DNA from: an uncultured Clostridia bacterium
GTDB lineage: Bacteria > Bacillota > Clostridia > Christensenellales > Borkfalkiaceae
Assembly: GCA_947625695.1 (NCBI GenBank)
Contig: CANQPO010000017.1
Location: 1-36,620, forward strand
Direction of reading: 5' to 3'
Length of the DNA: 36,620 nt
This document shows positions 23,812 to 32,444 of this stretch, one piece after another. The notes beneath the pieces are model-generated. The model made no database searches and was not told where the DNA came from. It worked only from the letters and a program-made list of their open reading frames with translations. How positions within the stretch are numbered: the first letter of the stretch is position 1; each line of letters opens with the position of its first letter. Both the position numbers and the translations under genes were made by a program.

Positions 23812-26800
23812 TTACCAGTGATACTCGTTTACCAATGTCGCTGTCCAATCGTTTCCTACTTTTACGATGTTGAAATCATAGCTTCCGGTGTCGGTACCAA
23901 ACTGGAAGTTGTAGCCATCGCCTTCAGTCGCTGAACTCCAAGTAATCGTGAGTTCCTTAAAGCCATCTCCGTCCTTTTCTTCAAACTTCGTAACTCCATA
24001 CACGAAATCATTTCCGCTCGTTAAAACGGTGACGCGGTACTTTCCGTCGGAAGTTGTAAGAATGTGCTCCTCAAGTTCCGCCATAGTGCTATCGGTAATG
24101 TTCGCAAGATAGTTCTTGGTGACATCCCCTACCGTGAACGAAAGCAGAGCGCAGTCTTTCCCGCTTATATAATCGGACTCGAACGTCACGACAACCGCTT
24201 TGTTTTGGTAGGTGGCAGAGGCGACGCCTACGACCTCGTTGTTGGACTGCACAAGAAGAGTGATCGTAAACTCCCCGCTCGTAAATGCTTTTGCCGAAAG
24301 TGCGGAGATCCTGCAACTGTTTGAGGAAAGGGTCACATAATAGTAGTCCGTACCGTTCGTAAAGATATAATAGTAATCATATTCGGTAAACGTCGTGTAG
24401 CTCTTATCTCCCATCGTGAGGGTCATGCTCTTCGCCGTGCCGTCGGGGTTTCTCTCTACGCGAACACTGCCCTCAAGATCGCTGTATTCGTCGCTTTGAT
24501 AGGTCACATCCGCAAAGACGACAAGCGCTGTTCTGCTTTCGAGATCGAACGTGACATAGAAGGTTTCTTCTTGGAATTTAACCGTGAGATAGCCGTCGCC
24601 CTCTGTAATGTCGCTTGCCGCAACTTTGCTGTATTCTCCGTTCGACCTGCCCATATAGAAATCGGTGCGCGTGGTCCCCTCGTAGAAAGCAATCGCATAC
24701 ACGCCGTCGAGATAGCCTTTAACGACCGTACCCACGGAAAGGTTGCCCGTGAGCGTTTCTCCCTCGCCCATGAACGTGAAGGTAAACGACCCCGCATAGT
24801 TATAATCGTATACCAACCAGCGGTAAACCTTGCTGTTTTCCTCGTGCGTTAAGACAAAGTTCTTGATATCCTCGCCGACCTCACTACCTCCTACAAAGAG
24901 GGTCACGCTCGTGATCTCGCCCGTCGCCGACTGGTATGCAACGACTTTCGCCGATCCGTCTGCGGAGTTGACGACGATCTCCCGATCGCAGGTGTACGTA
25001 TAGGAGAACGTTCCGTCGTCGTTGACGGCAAAGGTGAGTTTGTAGCTGTAGCCCGCGAACACATAGGACTCTTTGGCGGTAAACGTGCCGTCTGCGTTCT
25101 TCTCCACGGCGAAGTTCGCAAGGGAGAAGGGAACGTTGTTCTCATCTCTGATCGCGGCGAGAACAAAGGAAACAGTGTAATCGGTCTCAGCCTTATTGTT
25201 CTGCGAAACGACAAGCAAACTCTCGTCCGACATCGTATAGCGTTTGATGACGGGATCGAACTCTTCGCGCCCGAGCGAAGCGGTGACTTTGCCGCCTGCG
25301 GTGGAGAGAGAATTGATCGCATAGCGGTTTTCGCCCGCTTTGAGATACAATGTGAACCCGCCATCCGCCTGATAGGACGCTTTCACTTTCGCGTCCTTTT
25401 GCGTGCCGCCCGTCGTCCACTTCGCGGAGACTTCGTAAACGTCGCCCGTCGCAAGCGAGGTAAATTCTCCCGGGGTGAACACAATGGCGTCGCTATCTCC
25501 TACATGCAGCGTGAATTCTTTGCCCGCCTTGAAGTAGGTGTAACTATACTCGGGCCCGTATTCATAGGGATCGTAAACGAGGCTTCCGTTCTCGCCGAAC
25601 GTAACGAGTTTTGTTTCCGTGTACTTGCCCTCTGCCCACTGACTGAACGTAATGGAATAGATCCCGTCGTCGCGCACCTCATATGCGCCCTTATGGTTGA
25701 TCGCATACGGTGTGACTTCATGCAAGGTCTCATCCAAGACGAATGCATAGACAGAACCGTCGCGATAGTTGTAATAGGTGCCGACATACTCTTCATCGCC
25801 CTGGCAGCCGACGCAGTTGTTGTAATCCGCCCAGCCGTCCGCAAGATAGAACTTCTTGACGGTGGCAATATCGTTCACCACAACGGTGTAAGAGGCGACG
25901 CCTGCAAACAGCTGTTTCCCGACCACGGGAGCCTCGGCGCAAAGAAGCGTCACTTTGAGGCGCGCCTGTTCAAAGCCGCCTTCCCGTTCGAACACGCCCG
26001 CGACCTGTTCGTCGGGAGTGCCGATCTGGGTGAGATGTTCGCCGAGGGTGACAAGTTTGAGCGCAAAGCAATCGAAGAACACGCCCTCATACAGCTCTTC
26101 CGCAGCGGGAAGGGAAATTTCGGTGAGTTCATAGCAATTGCTGAATGCGGCGGCATAGACGATCTTTACCTTGTCGAGCGTGACTTTTGTCAGCGATTCG
26201 CAGAGGTGGAACGCCATTTCGCCGATCTCTTCAAGGGCGGGAAGATCGAGCGTGGTAAGTTCGATGCAGGCATAGAAGGCGTTCTTGCCCACTTTTTTGA
26301 GCTGTTTGCCCGTGACCGACTTCAGAACCGAACAGCCGTTAAAGGCATTGTCGCCGATCTCCGCCACGTTGTTCAAATCGAGGGAGACGATCGGCGCGCC
26401 CGAATAGTTGGAGCCGTAAACATGCTCGGAGAAGGCGAGCGGCGCGATCTTTGTCACTTCGTCGGGAATTTTGATCGCAGTTTCGTCCCCGCCGAGATAC
26501 TTCACGAGGGTGTCGCCGTCGATGAGCATGCCGTCCTCGGGAACGGTAAAGGCGCTGCCCTCAAGTTTGCAATAGATGGCGTTTTGTGCGTATTCTCCTT
26601 GGAAAGAGACGACGTGCTCTGTGAACTGCGTGATTTCACCCTCATAGCTGACGCCGTACTCGTCGGTGTAGATCGCTTCACCGAACGTGTCGATGGTGAG
26701 ATATTCCCACTTGTCGCTCACATAAGTGCCTTTGATTTCGACTTCTTTCGTATAGTGACCGATAAAATCTCCCTCGTCGTCCAACAAGTAATAGCAACGG

Positions 26801-28105
26801 ATAAGATACGGGTCTTCGCCCTCGAACGTGACGTTGATAATGATCCTGCCCTCTTCGTCATAGCCTATGACGGTATAGGCGCCCTCCGCCGTCTCGTTGT
26901 CGATATTGTAATAGGTAACGTGCCCGTAACCGTCGAATTCGAGAAGTTCCTCTCTGGCGATATCCTCATAATAGAAATCGCATTCATAGCCGCAGATGGT
27001 GTAAGTCTTTGTTTTGAAGTTGATATCAAAGATTTCTGCATCCTTCGGTTCGCCATTGATATAGAAGGCGGCATAGATACGGTAGATACCATCGCCCAAG
27101 TCGCCCACGTTCGCAAAGGAATAATTTCCCTCCATGCCGTCATATTCGGCGAACCCGTAGGCGTCGAGCTTGAGCGGGGTCTCGCCCGCAAAGGTGACGT
27201 CCTCTTCTCCTTTGAACTGTTTGTATTGTGTGAAAAAGACCGGATATCCCGTTCCGTCGGTTCCCAATGAGAACTTCAGAGAATCATCGGAGGGATCGAG
27301 TTCAAAGTCGGGATCGACAGTAAACACGCCGCGGTAGGTGTTTTCATCGTAGGTATAGGAGCCGTAATATCCCACATAAGTCTGTCTATCTTCAACCCGC
27401 CAACGATAGATCGCCGTCTGTTCCTTTCCGTCGAAGAGGATCAGCTGATAGGTGTCATCCGCCTCTGAACTGCCTTGATTGTACCAATCATAGACTCCCG
27501 AGACTTCTCCGAGCGCTGTGAAAGAGGTATTCGCTGTGTCGTATTCGAAATACTGATACGTTCCCGCTTCGTAATCGAAAAATTCGATGTAGGTGTGATC
27601 GGACACACTTTCGATCAAGACAAATTGGCCGACCGTGGAAGTATCTCCCGACGTGTAGATCGCCGCGCTATTCCGAGGCACGAGGACCAATTCGTCTCCG
27701 TCCTCCGACTCCAAGAACAGTACGCCCTCTGCGCCTTCTTCAATGACGGGATAGTAGGTGAAATAGTGGCAATAGTACCGTGTGCCCGCCAAAGTGAAAT
27801 CGTCGCCATAGAGCTTGAACTCAAAGACCATCTCGTCATCGGTCGCGGTGAAGAGCATGAGATCTTTTTTGTCCTTCACGTCCGTCACTTTGCCCTCGAC
27901 CTTCACCTCGGGCGTAGCGACATTCGGATAAAGGGTGGCCGTACCGCCGCTGCCAAGCAGGAGAACGGCGGCTCCCAACCGTCCGTTGTAAAGAATGTAT
28001 TCCGTATAGCTTCCGTCGCCGAGTTCGGAGAACTTTTCGTCGATCGAGATGCGGTAGGAAGTTATCTTGCCGTCCGCTTCCTGTAAGCGCAGAATGTAAA
28101 CCGAA
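23812..28105 (-). CDS. Giant repeat lipoprotein, C-terminal part downstream of a frameshift (BspA-like LRR)
   Basis: An open frame of about 1430 codons that continues the protein begun at 29722, after a one-base shift near 28106. Coding in this frame begins right at the shift (PSVYILRLQEADGKITSYR...), and the first possible start is only a TTG at 27978 without a ribosome binding site, so this is not an independent gene. It contains many beta-rich modules with recurring Gly-x-Tyr spacing. At about 26000-26450 it has a block of BspA-type leucine-rich repeats ('VAEIGDNAFNGCSVLKSV', 'KVGKNAFYACIELTTLDLP', 'EIGEMAFHLCESLTKVTL'). No catalytic motif is seen. The family often mediates adhesion; function here is unknown. 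Confidence 0.78.
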
Positions 28106-29722
28106 GGGGGAATAGTCTAAGGCGTACATGCCCTCTTTCTTCGCCGCTCCGTCTTTCGCGGTCCAGACTGCGCTCCCGATGGTACCGCTGTAGCCGTCGA
28201 GGGTCAGCTTATTGCCCTCCGCGTCGGTATACGTGCCTGCCCAACCGTCCTCGTATACGGTGATCTTCTCTCCTCCGTATTCGAGCAGTTTGACGTTAAA
28301 GACATTCGAAACGTTATCCTCGTCCACCCACTTCAAGGTGACAATGCCGTTTCCCTTCGGCTCGTAACTGCCCGCAGCGATGACCTCTTCGGTTTCGACG
28401 TCGATAAATGCCATACTGCCCAGACCGTACAAATTGAGGCTGACCGACGGGATGTCCGCCTTGATCTCGGTTTCTTCATAATAGAATCGGAAGAGGAAAT
28501 AGGCGCCGAACTCCTCTCCGACCGTGATGAACACCGTCTCGGAAGAGCCGTCCGAACCGGACACGTCGGTGAGAACAAAGTCGAAGTGCTCCCCGTCCCC
28601 CTCAAAGGTGTAGAACATCAACGAGGGCTTGTAAGAAACGACGCCGTGCTTTTCCGTTCCGCCGACGGTATAGGTGCCGTTGCCGTAATTATCGAATTTG
28701 ATCGTCGCGCCGTCCGCCTCGAACACGTTCTGATAGGCGCTGAAGTGGCGGTAAGTCTCCTCTTCCTGCCCTTCGCGGTAGTACACAAAGGTGCCGTTGG
28801 CGTTTACCTGTCCTTTGACGATCTCCTTGTCTCCGTCTTTGAAAGAGAAATTGTTGCCGTCGTGCGTGCCGCGGTATTCCTTCCCAGCGCGCCGCAAAAT
28901 GGCTACGCCTTCCTCTGTCTGCGGGAAGAAGATGAAATCGCCGCCGCCGAAGCGGTCCTGATAAGCCTCGTCCCAGACGGCATAGAGGAAGAGATTGCTC
29001 TCGGGCGTGACTTTTTCACCCGCCTGATAGGCAACCGCGCCGTCCGCATCCGTCGCCCAGCCCGCAAAGCGGAACCATTCGGGAGAGGTCAGCGCGCTGT
29101 CGGAAGATACGGTGATCTCCGTGCCATAGACAACGGAAGCCGACTCTATTTCGCCCCCGAACTCCTCCTCCGCTCCCGCGGGCGCGTTGACGTAGTAGTG
29201 GACCCCATACGTCTCGCGCTTTAAGTAGGCGGTAAACGTCTCCCCTTTGCCGAGCTTTTCGGAAGAGAGTTTATTCTCTTTCTCCGTGTCGAGTGTGTAG
29301 TGCGCTGCGGAGGGAGAATAGGTGAACGCCTCCCCGTAGATTGCCGTCTCCTGCGTGGCGGTCGCATCGCCATAGGCGCCGTTTACATCCGCAAGATAGA
29401 GATTGAGGGTATAGGGCACATTGTATTTCGCAGTGAGAGAAAGTCCGCTCTCGGGCATCGTCTCCGTCGAGATCGGCGTGCTGCCGTTGTACCAGCCCGC
29501 AAAGGTGAGCCCTTCCTCGGGCGTGACTTTCACGTCCTTCAGATAGTCCGCAAGGGACGCGCCGACTTCCACCTCATAGATCGTCTGGGTGAGTGTGCCG
29601 CCCTCTCCCGCAGAGAGAGTGAGGGTCGCGGTCGGCTGATCGGGCTTGCATGCCGCAAGGGACAAGAGTCCGAACCCCGCCGTGATCCCGAGCATTACGG
29701 TCAAAATTCGTGTCTTTTTCAT
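27836..29722 (-). CDS. Giant repeat lipoprotein, N-terminal part (frameshifted)
   Basis: Starts MKKTRIL with a lipobox SLAAC (Cys25), so the product is lipid-anchored outside. The start has GAGGAGG and a good promoter (29765-29793). Residues about 35-260 carry InlB/Listeria-Bacteroides-type modules ('EGLTFAGWYNGS', 'FRFAGWATDADGAVAYQAGE'). Beta-rich repeats follow. Genuine coding ends at about residue 539 ('ALDYSP'); after that the frame reads out-of-frame low-complexity sequence to a stop at 27836. The true continuation is the adjacent frame, giving about 1969 residues in all. The cause is a run of five C's (28106-28110) where four would keep the frame: sequencing error, recent mutation or recoding. 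Confidence 0.82.
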   Translation of the reverse strand: MKKTRILTVMLGITAGFGLLSLAACKPDQPTATLTLSAGEGGTLTQTIYEVEVGASLADYLKDVKVTPEEGLTFAGWYNGSTPISTETMPESGLSLTAKYNVPYTLNLYLADVNGAYGDATATQETAIYGEAFTYSPSAAHYTLDTEKENKLSSEKLGKGETFTAYLKRETYGVHYYVNAPAGAEEEFGGEIESASVVYGTEITVSSDSALTSPEWFRFAGWATDADGAVAYQAGEKVTPESNLFLYAVWDEAYQDRFGGGDFIFFPQTEEGVAILRRAGKEYRGTHDGNNFSFKDGDKEIVKGQVNANGTFVYYREGQEEETYRHFSAYQNVFEADGATIKFDNYGNGTYTVGGTEKHGVVSYKPSLMFYTFEGDGEHFDFVLTDVSGSDGSSETVFITVGEEFGAYFLFRFYYEETEIKADIPSVSLNLYGLGSMAFIDVETEEVIAAGSYEPKGNGIVTLKWVDEDNVSNVFNVKLLEYGGEKITVYEDGWAGTYTDAEGNKLTLDGYSGTIGSAVWTAKDGAAKKEGMYALDYSPFGLHSALTGSGRQDNFLPHLDRRKVLRTRRRKLYGIHSLQRTVGSRRSPAWQRRYGHPLSECRYARGEGRGQSDGREGQKRSHALHRDR

Positions 29723-29764
29723 ATGACCTCCTCTTTTAACAACAAATATAACAAAATATATTTC

Positions 29765-29793
29765 AGTATACGCTGTTCCACCCGAAATGTCAA
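29765..29793 (-). promoter_or_regulatory. Sigma-A promoter of the giant lipoprotein
   Basis: On the minus strand TTGACA (29793-29788), a 17-base spacer and TATACT (29770-29765). The leader is about 35 bases long and ends in AAGAGGAGG before the ATG at 29722. Confidence 0.78.
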
Positions 29794-29876
29794 ATCATCT
29801 GCGTTATGAGAAGTATAAGAGTTGCTTATGTTTTCTATTTTTTGAGGAGAAAGCCGCACATCCCGCCGAAAATCGC

Positions 29877-29905
29877 TTTACTTACATTTCTCCCTGCGCT
29901 ATAAT
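29877..29905 (+). promoter_or_regulatory. Sigma-A promoter of the VUT-family transporter
   Basis: TTTACT (29877-29882), a 17-base spacer and a perfect TATAAT (29900-29905). It is divergent from the giant-lipoprotein promoter and gives a leader of about 90 bases. Confidence 0.62.
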
Positions 29906-29908
29906 AGA

Positions 29909-29993
29909 ATGCGCGGCGGATGTTCGCCTTGCCCAACCATCCGAGCCGCGTTCCGCAAGGAAAAGCGCATTTTGCGCAATAAAAAACAAGGAG
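29909..29993 (+). promoter_or_regulatory. Structured leader with possible SD-masking pseudoknot
   Basis: Three stems follow each other. First, a CGCGGC-GGATG ... CATCC-GA-GCCGCG hairpin (about 29912-29950) with a 15-base loop. Second, TTCC-GCAA-GGAA with a GNRA tetraloop (29951-29962, last base approximate). Third, GCGCA-TTT-TGCGC (29965-29977). Then comes an A-rich tail and the ribosome binding site AAGGAG (29988-29993). CCTTG in the first loop (29927-29931) can pair with CAAGG (29987-29991), which would mask the binding site. No known riboswitch consensus is matched. Confidence 0.42.
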
Positions 29994-30000
29994 TTTTTTT

Positions 30001-30750
30001 ATGAAACAAAAGATTTCGGACTTCTTTTCCGAATGCGGCGTTTTGTTGCGCTCCGTTTCCCCCCTCGCTTTCGCCTTTTTTCTGCTCTCCGTATTTGCGA
30101 TGAATTTGCTTGCGAACAAGAGCCTCAATCTCTCCCTCGATTGGCTCGCCCTCGACTGCGGCATCATCGTCTCGTGGGTCGCCTTTCTCTGCATGGACGT
30201 GCTCACCAAGCACTATGGGCCAAAGGCGGCGACTGTTCTTTCCGTCTTTGCCATTTTCGTCAACCTGTTCGCCTGTTTTATTCTCTGGCTTGCGAGCCTC
30301 ATTCCGGGCACGTGGGGGGCGTTTTTCGACTTCGGCGAGGAGCAGGTCGTCAACGAAGCCCTCGATTCAACCATCGGCGGGACGTGGTATGTGCTCCTCG
30401 GCAGTACGGCGGCGTTTATCGTGTCGGCGGTCGTCAACAACTTCTCCAATTGGGGGATCGGCAAGCTCTTCAAGAAGAACCCCGACGGCTTTCTCGCCTA
30501 CGCCTGCCGCACCTACCTCTCCACGGCGGTGGGGCAGTTCTGCGACAACCTCGTATTTGCCTTTCTCGTGAGCTTTTTCTTCTTCGGCTGGAGCCCTCTT
30601 CAATGCTTCACCTGCGCCGCGACGGGCATGGTGGCAGAACTGCTTGTGGAGGCTGTGTTCTCCCCCATCGGCTATAAAATCTGCGACGTATGGAAAAAAC
30701 GGGGCGTCGGCAGGGAATATTTTGAATACATCGCCGCAAAACAAGGATGA
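30001..30750 (+). CDS. VUT-family transporter (queuosine-precursor/YhhQ-type)
   Basis: A 249-residue membrane protein with about six hydrophobic segments. The signature 'LALDCGIIVSWVAFLCMDVLTKHYGPKAA' fits the VUT (DUF165/YhhQ) family, and the second half has conserved polar membrane positions ('VNNFSNWGIGKLFKK', 'RTYLSTAVGQFCDNLVFAFL'). Members import queuosine precursors such as preQ0 or queuine; other small vitamins are possible. The ATG at 30001 has AAGGAG followed by a T-run. The stop codon overlaps the left end of a repeat element. The leader structure suggests control by a small metabolite, which would suit this family. Confidence 0.88.
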   Translation: MKQKISDFFSECGVLLRSVSPLAFAFFLLSVFAMNLLANKSLNLSLDWLALDCGIIVSWVAFLCMDVLTKHYGPKAATVLSVFAIFVNLFACFILWLASLIPGTWGAFFDFGEEQVVNEALDSTIGGTWYVLLGSTAAFIVSAVVNNFSNWGIGKLFKKNPDGFLAYACRTYLSTAVGQFCDNLVFAFLVSFFFFGWSPLQCFTCAATGMVAELLVEAVFSPIGYKICDVWKKRGVGREYFEYIAAKQG

Positions 30751-30939
30751 GATGTCTCGACATGCCTCGTTCCTCGGCGGCTCGACATGACATTTTAAGA
30801 ATGGCTTCGTTGTTTTTACACACTGTTTTTAATTTGTCATTTCGCCCCGCCCGCACGTTCTATGTTGCCGAAGGGCGGTACGAGCACGCAGTGCGAAGTA
30901 CCGAAGCGAACGAACGTGAGCAAAGTGGAGAAATCTCGC
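30749..30939. repeat. MITE/REP-like inverted-repeat element, copy 1
   Basis: The left end GAGATGTCTCGAC and the right end GTGGAGAAATCTC (reverse complement GAGATTTCTCCAC) form imperfect terminal inverted repeats around about 165 bases. The left end folds (ATGTC-TCGA ... TCGA-CAT-GACAT) and is followed by TTTT, so it may serve as terminator for the VUT gene. The right half adds a nested hairpin (CGGTAC ... GCAC/GTGC ... GTACCG). The inner edge GTCATTTCG recurs in copy 2 and in the right-edge repeats. Confidence 0.6.
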
Positions 30940-30973
30940 ACTATTTTAACGCGGATGTAAAAGGAGAAACCGC

Positions 30974-31618
30974 ATGAAAGTTCTCATCACGGGCACAAGT
31001 CGGGGGATCGGCAGGGCCATCGCCGAAAAATTCCTCGAAACGGGGCATGAAGTCGTGGGCCTCGACCTCCTCCCCTCCCCTTTCAAAGAGAAAAATTACA
31101 CCCACTTCATCGCAGACGTGACGGGGGAACTTCCCGACGTCAACGATGTGGAAATTCTCGTCAACAATGCGGGCGTGCAGGACAGCGGGAAGGACATCGA
31201 CGTCAATCTGAAAGGGGCGATGAGCGTCACCGAAAAGTACGGCGTGCAGCCGAAAATCAAGAGCGTTGTGTTCATCGCCTCGGCGAGCGCGACGACGGGG
31301 GCGGAATTCCCCGCATACGCGGCGAGCAAGGGCGGGCTTGTTGCCTACATGAAGAACGTCGCCCTTAGGGTTGCGCAGTGGGGCGCGACCGCGAACAGCC
31401 TCTCCCCGGGGGGCGTGACGACCGCGCTCAACCGCCATGTGATGGAAGATGAAAAGATGTGGGCGCAGATCATGGCGCTCACCCCCTTAAAAAAATGGGC
31501 AACCCCCGAAGAGATCGCCGAATGGACGTATTTTATTTCCGTTGTAAACAAGTCGATGACGGCGCAGGACATTCTCATCGACAATGGCGAGAGCTCCGAC
31601 GCCAAATTTGTTTGGTGA
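30974..31618 (+). CDS. Short-chain dehydrogenase/reductase
   Basis: A 214-residue NAD(P)-dependent oxidoreductase of the classical SDR family. It has the cofactor loop TGTSRGIG (6-13), NNAG, catalytic Ser in 'FIASASATTG', and the YAASK (YxxxK) active site followed by 'NSLSPGGVTT'. It is somewhat shorter than the usual 240-250 residues, with a compressed region between the cofactor and NNAG motifs. It ends with the usual 'ILIDNGE' strand. The start has AAAAGGAG. No own promoter is clear; it may be read from the upstream VUT gene through the repeat element. Similar SDRs include FabG and sugar dehydrogenases; the substrate cannot be read. Confidence 0.9.
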   Translation: MKVLITGTSRGIGRAIAEKFLETGHEVVGLDLLPSPFKEKNYTHFIADVTGELPDVNDVEILVNNAGVQDSGKDIDVNLKGAMSVTEKYGVQPKIKSVVFIASASATTGAEFPAYAASKGGLVAYMKNVALRVAQWGATANSLSPGGVTTALNRHVMEDEKMWAQIMALTPLKKWATPEEIAEWTYFISVVNKSMTAQDILIDNGESSDAKFVW

Positions 31619-31633
31619 GGGGGGAACAAGGTA

Positions 31634-31780
31634 GAGATGTCTCGACTACGCTCGACATGACATTTTGGAACGGTGTTCCGCTTATATGCTCCCTCCCGAG
31701 GAGGGGTTTCGTTTACCACGCTTCTAAATATGTCATTTCGACCGTAGCGAACGAATGTGAGCGAAGTGGAGAAATCTCGC
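31634..31780. repeat. MITE/REP-like inverted-repeat element, copy 2
   Basis: Same plan as copy 1: left end GAGATGTCTCGAC, a CTCGACATGACATTTT edge, a unique core of about 65 bases, then GTCATTTCG and a GTGGAGAAATCTCGC right end followed by CATTTTAAC, as in copy 1. It fills the gap between two converging genes and abuts the stop codon of the phosphopantetheinyl transferase. Its left-end hairpin plus TTTT could terminate the SDR transcript. Confidence 0.6.
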
Positions 31781-31781
31781 C

Positions 31782-32444
31782 TCATTTTAACCCCCGCAAC
31801 ACCTCTTCCGCGAGGCAAAAAGAAACGGTGAGGGCGCAGCTTTCCCCCTCCGACGTGCAGACGGAGAGAAGATATTCCGGCGCGGCGCATTCCGCAAACG
31901 GAAGAATTCTTTCTCCCTCGATTGAAAAGGAGCGCACCCGCTCGTCCGCAAGGCGCAAGCCGCGCATTGCCGCCGCCCCCTCGCCGCGGCGTTTGACTGC
32001 GCTCTCCCGCGCCGTCCAGACGCGGTAAAATTCCAAAAGCGGCGCTTTGGACGCGGCGATTTTTTTTTGCTCTTCGATCGAAAAACACCGCGCCGCGACC
32101 GCCGAAAATTCCCGCGGAACGACCTTTTCGACGTCCACGCCGACGGGCAGTTCCGCTACCGCCAACACGACCTTTTCCCCCGAATGGGAGAGATTGAAAC
32201 AAAAATCGGGGACCTCCTTTAAGTATGGCTTCTCCTTCTCCCCGCGCAAGATCACGGGGCAAGCAACGCCGAATTTTTCAAGGGCGAACCGCCGCACGAG
32301 CGCCTCGCCGACGACCTTTTGCGCCCGTTCCAACTCCCCTTTCAAACGGAAAATTTCCTCCCGCCGCGGGGAGGGAATTTTGTTTAACGCGCTATAAATG
32401 AGTTCTTGCGGCGTTCCGCAAAGGTCCGCGATGACGAGGGTCAT
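31782..32444 (-). CDS. 4'-Phosphopantetheinyl transferase (Sfp type)
   Basis: A 220-residue enzyme predicted to transfer phosphopantetheine from coenzyme A to a serine on a carrier protein. Motifs in order are 'GEKEKPYL' with 'FNLSHSGEKVVLAVA' (P1/P2 region), GVDVE (Mg-binding Asp and Glu) and 'VWTARESAVKRRGEG' (the W-x-x-K-E-S-x-x-K motif with Arg for Lys). The start at 32444 overlaps the hydrogenase stop (ATGA). No carrier protein, polyketide or peptide synthetase is in view, so the partner is unknown; fatty-acid acyl carrier protein is the simplest candidate. Confidence 0.93.
   Translation of the reverse strand: MTLVIADLCGTPQELIYSALNKIPSPRREEIFRLKGELERAQKVVGEALVRRFALEKFGVACPVILRGEKEKPYLKEVPDFCFNLSHSGEKVVLAVAELPVGVDVEKVVPREFSAVAARCFSIEEQKKIAASKAPLLEFYRVWTARESAVKRRGEGAAAMRGLRLADERVRSFSIEGERILPFAECAAPEYLLSVCTSEGESCALTVSFCLAEEVLRGLK

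Noticed and set aside
29951-29993. Class I preQ1 riboswitch
   Set aside because: The A-rich tail before AAGGAG is similar, but possible P1 stems (CGCAA/TTGCG) leave a loop without the conserved preQ1-binding cytosine next to the 3' arm. It is reported only as an unassigned structured leader.
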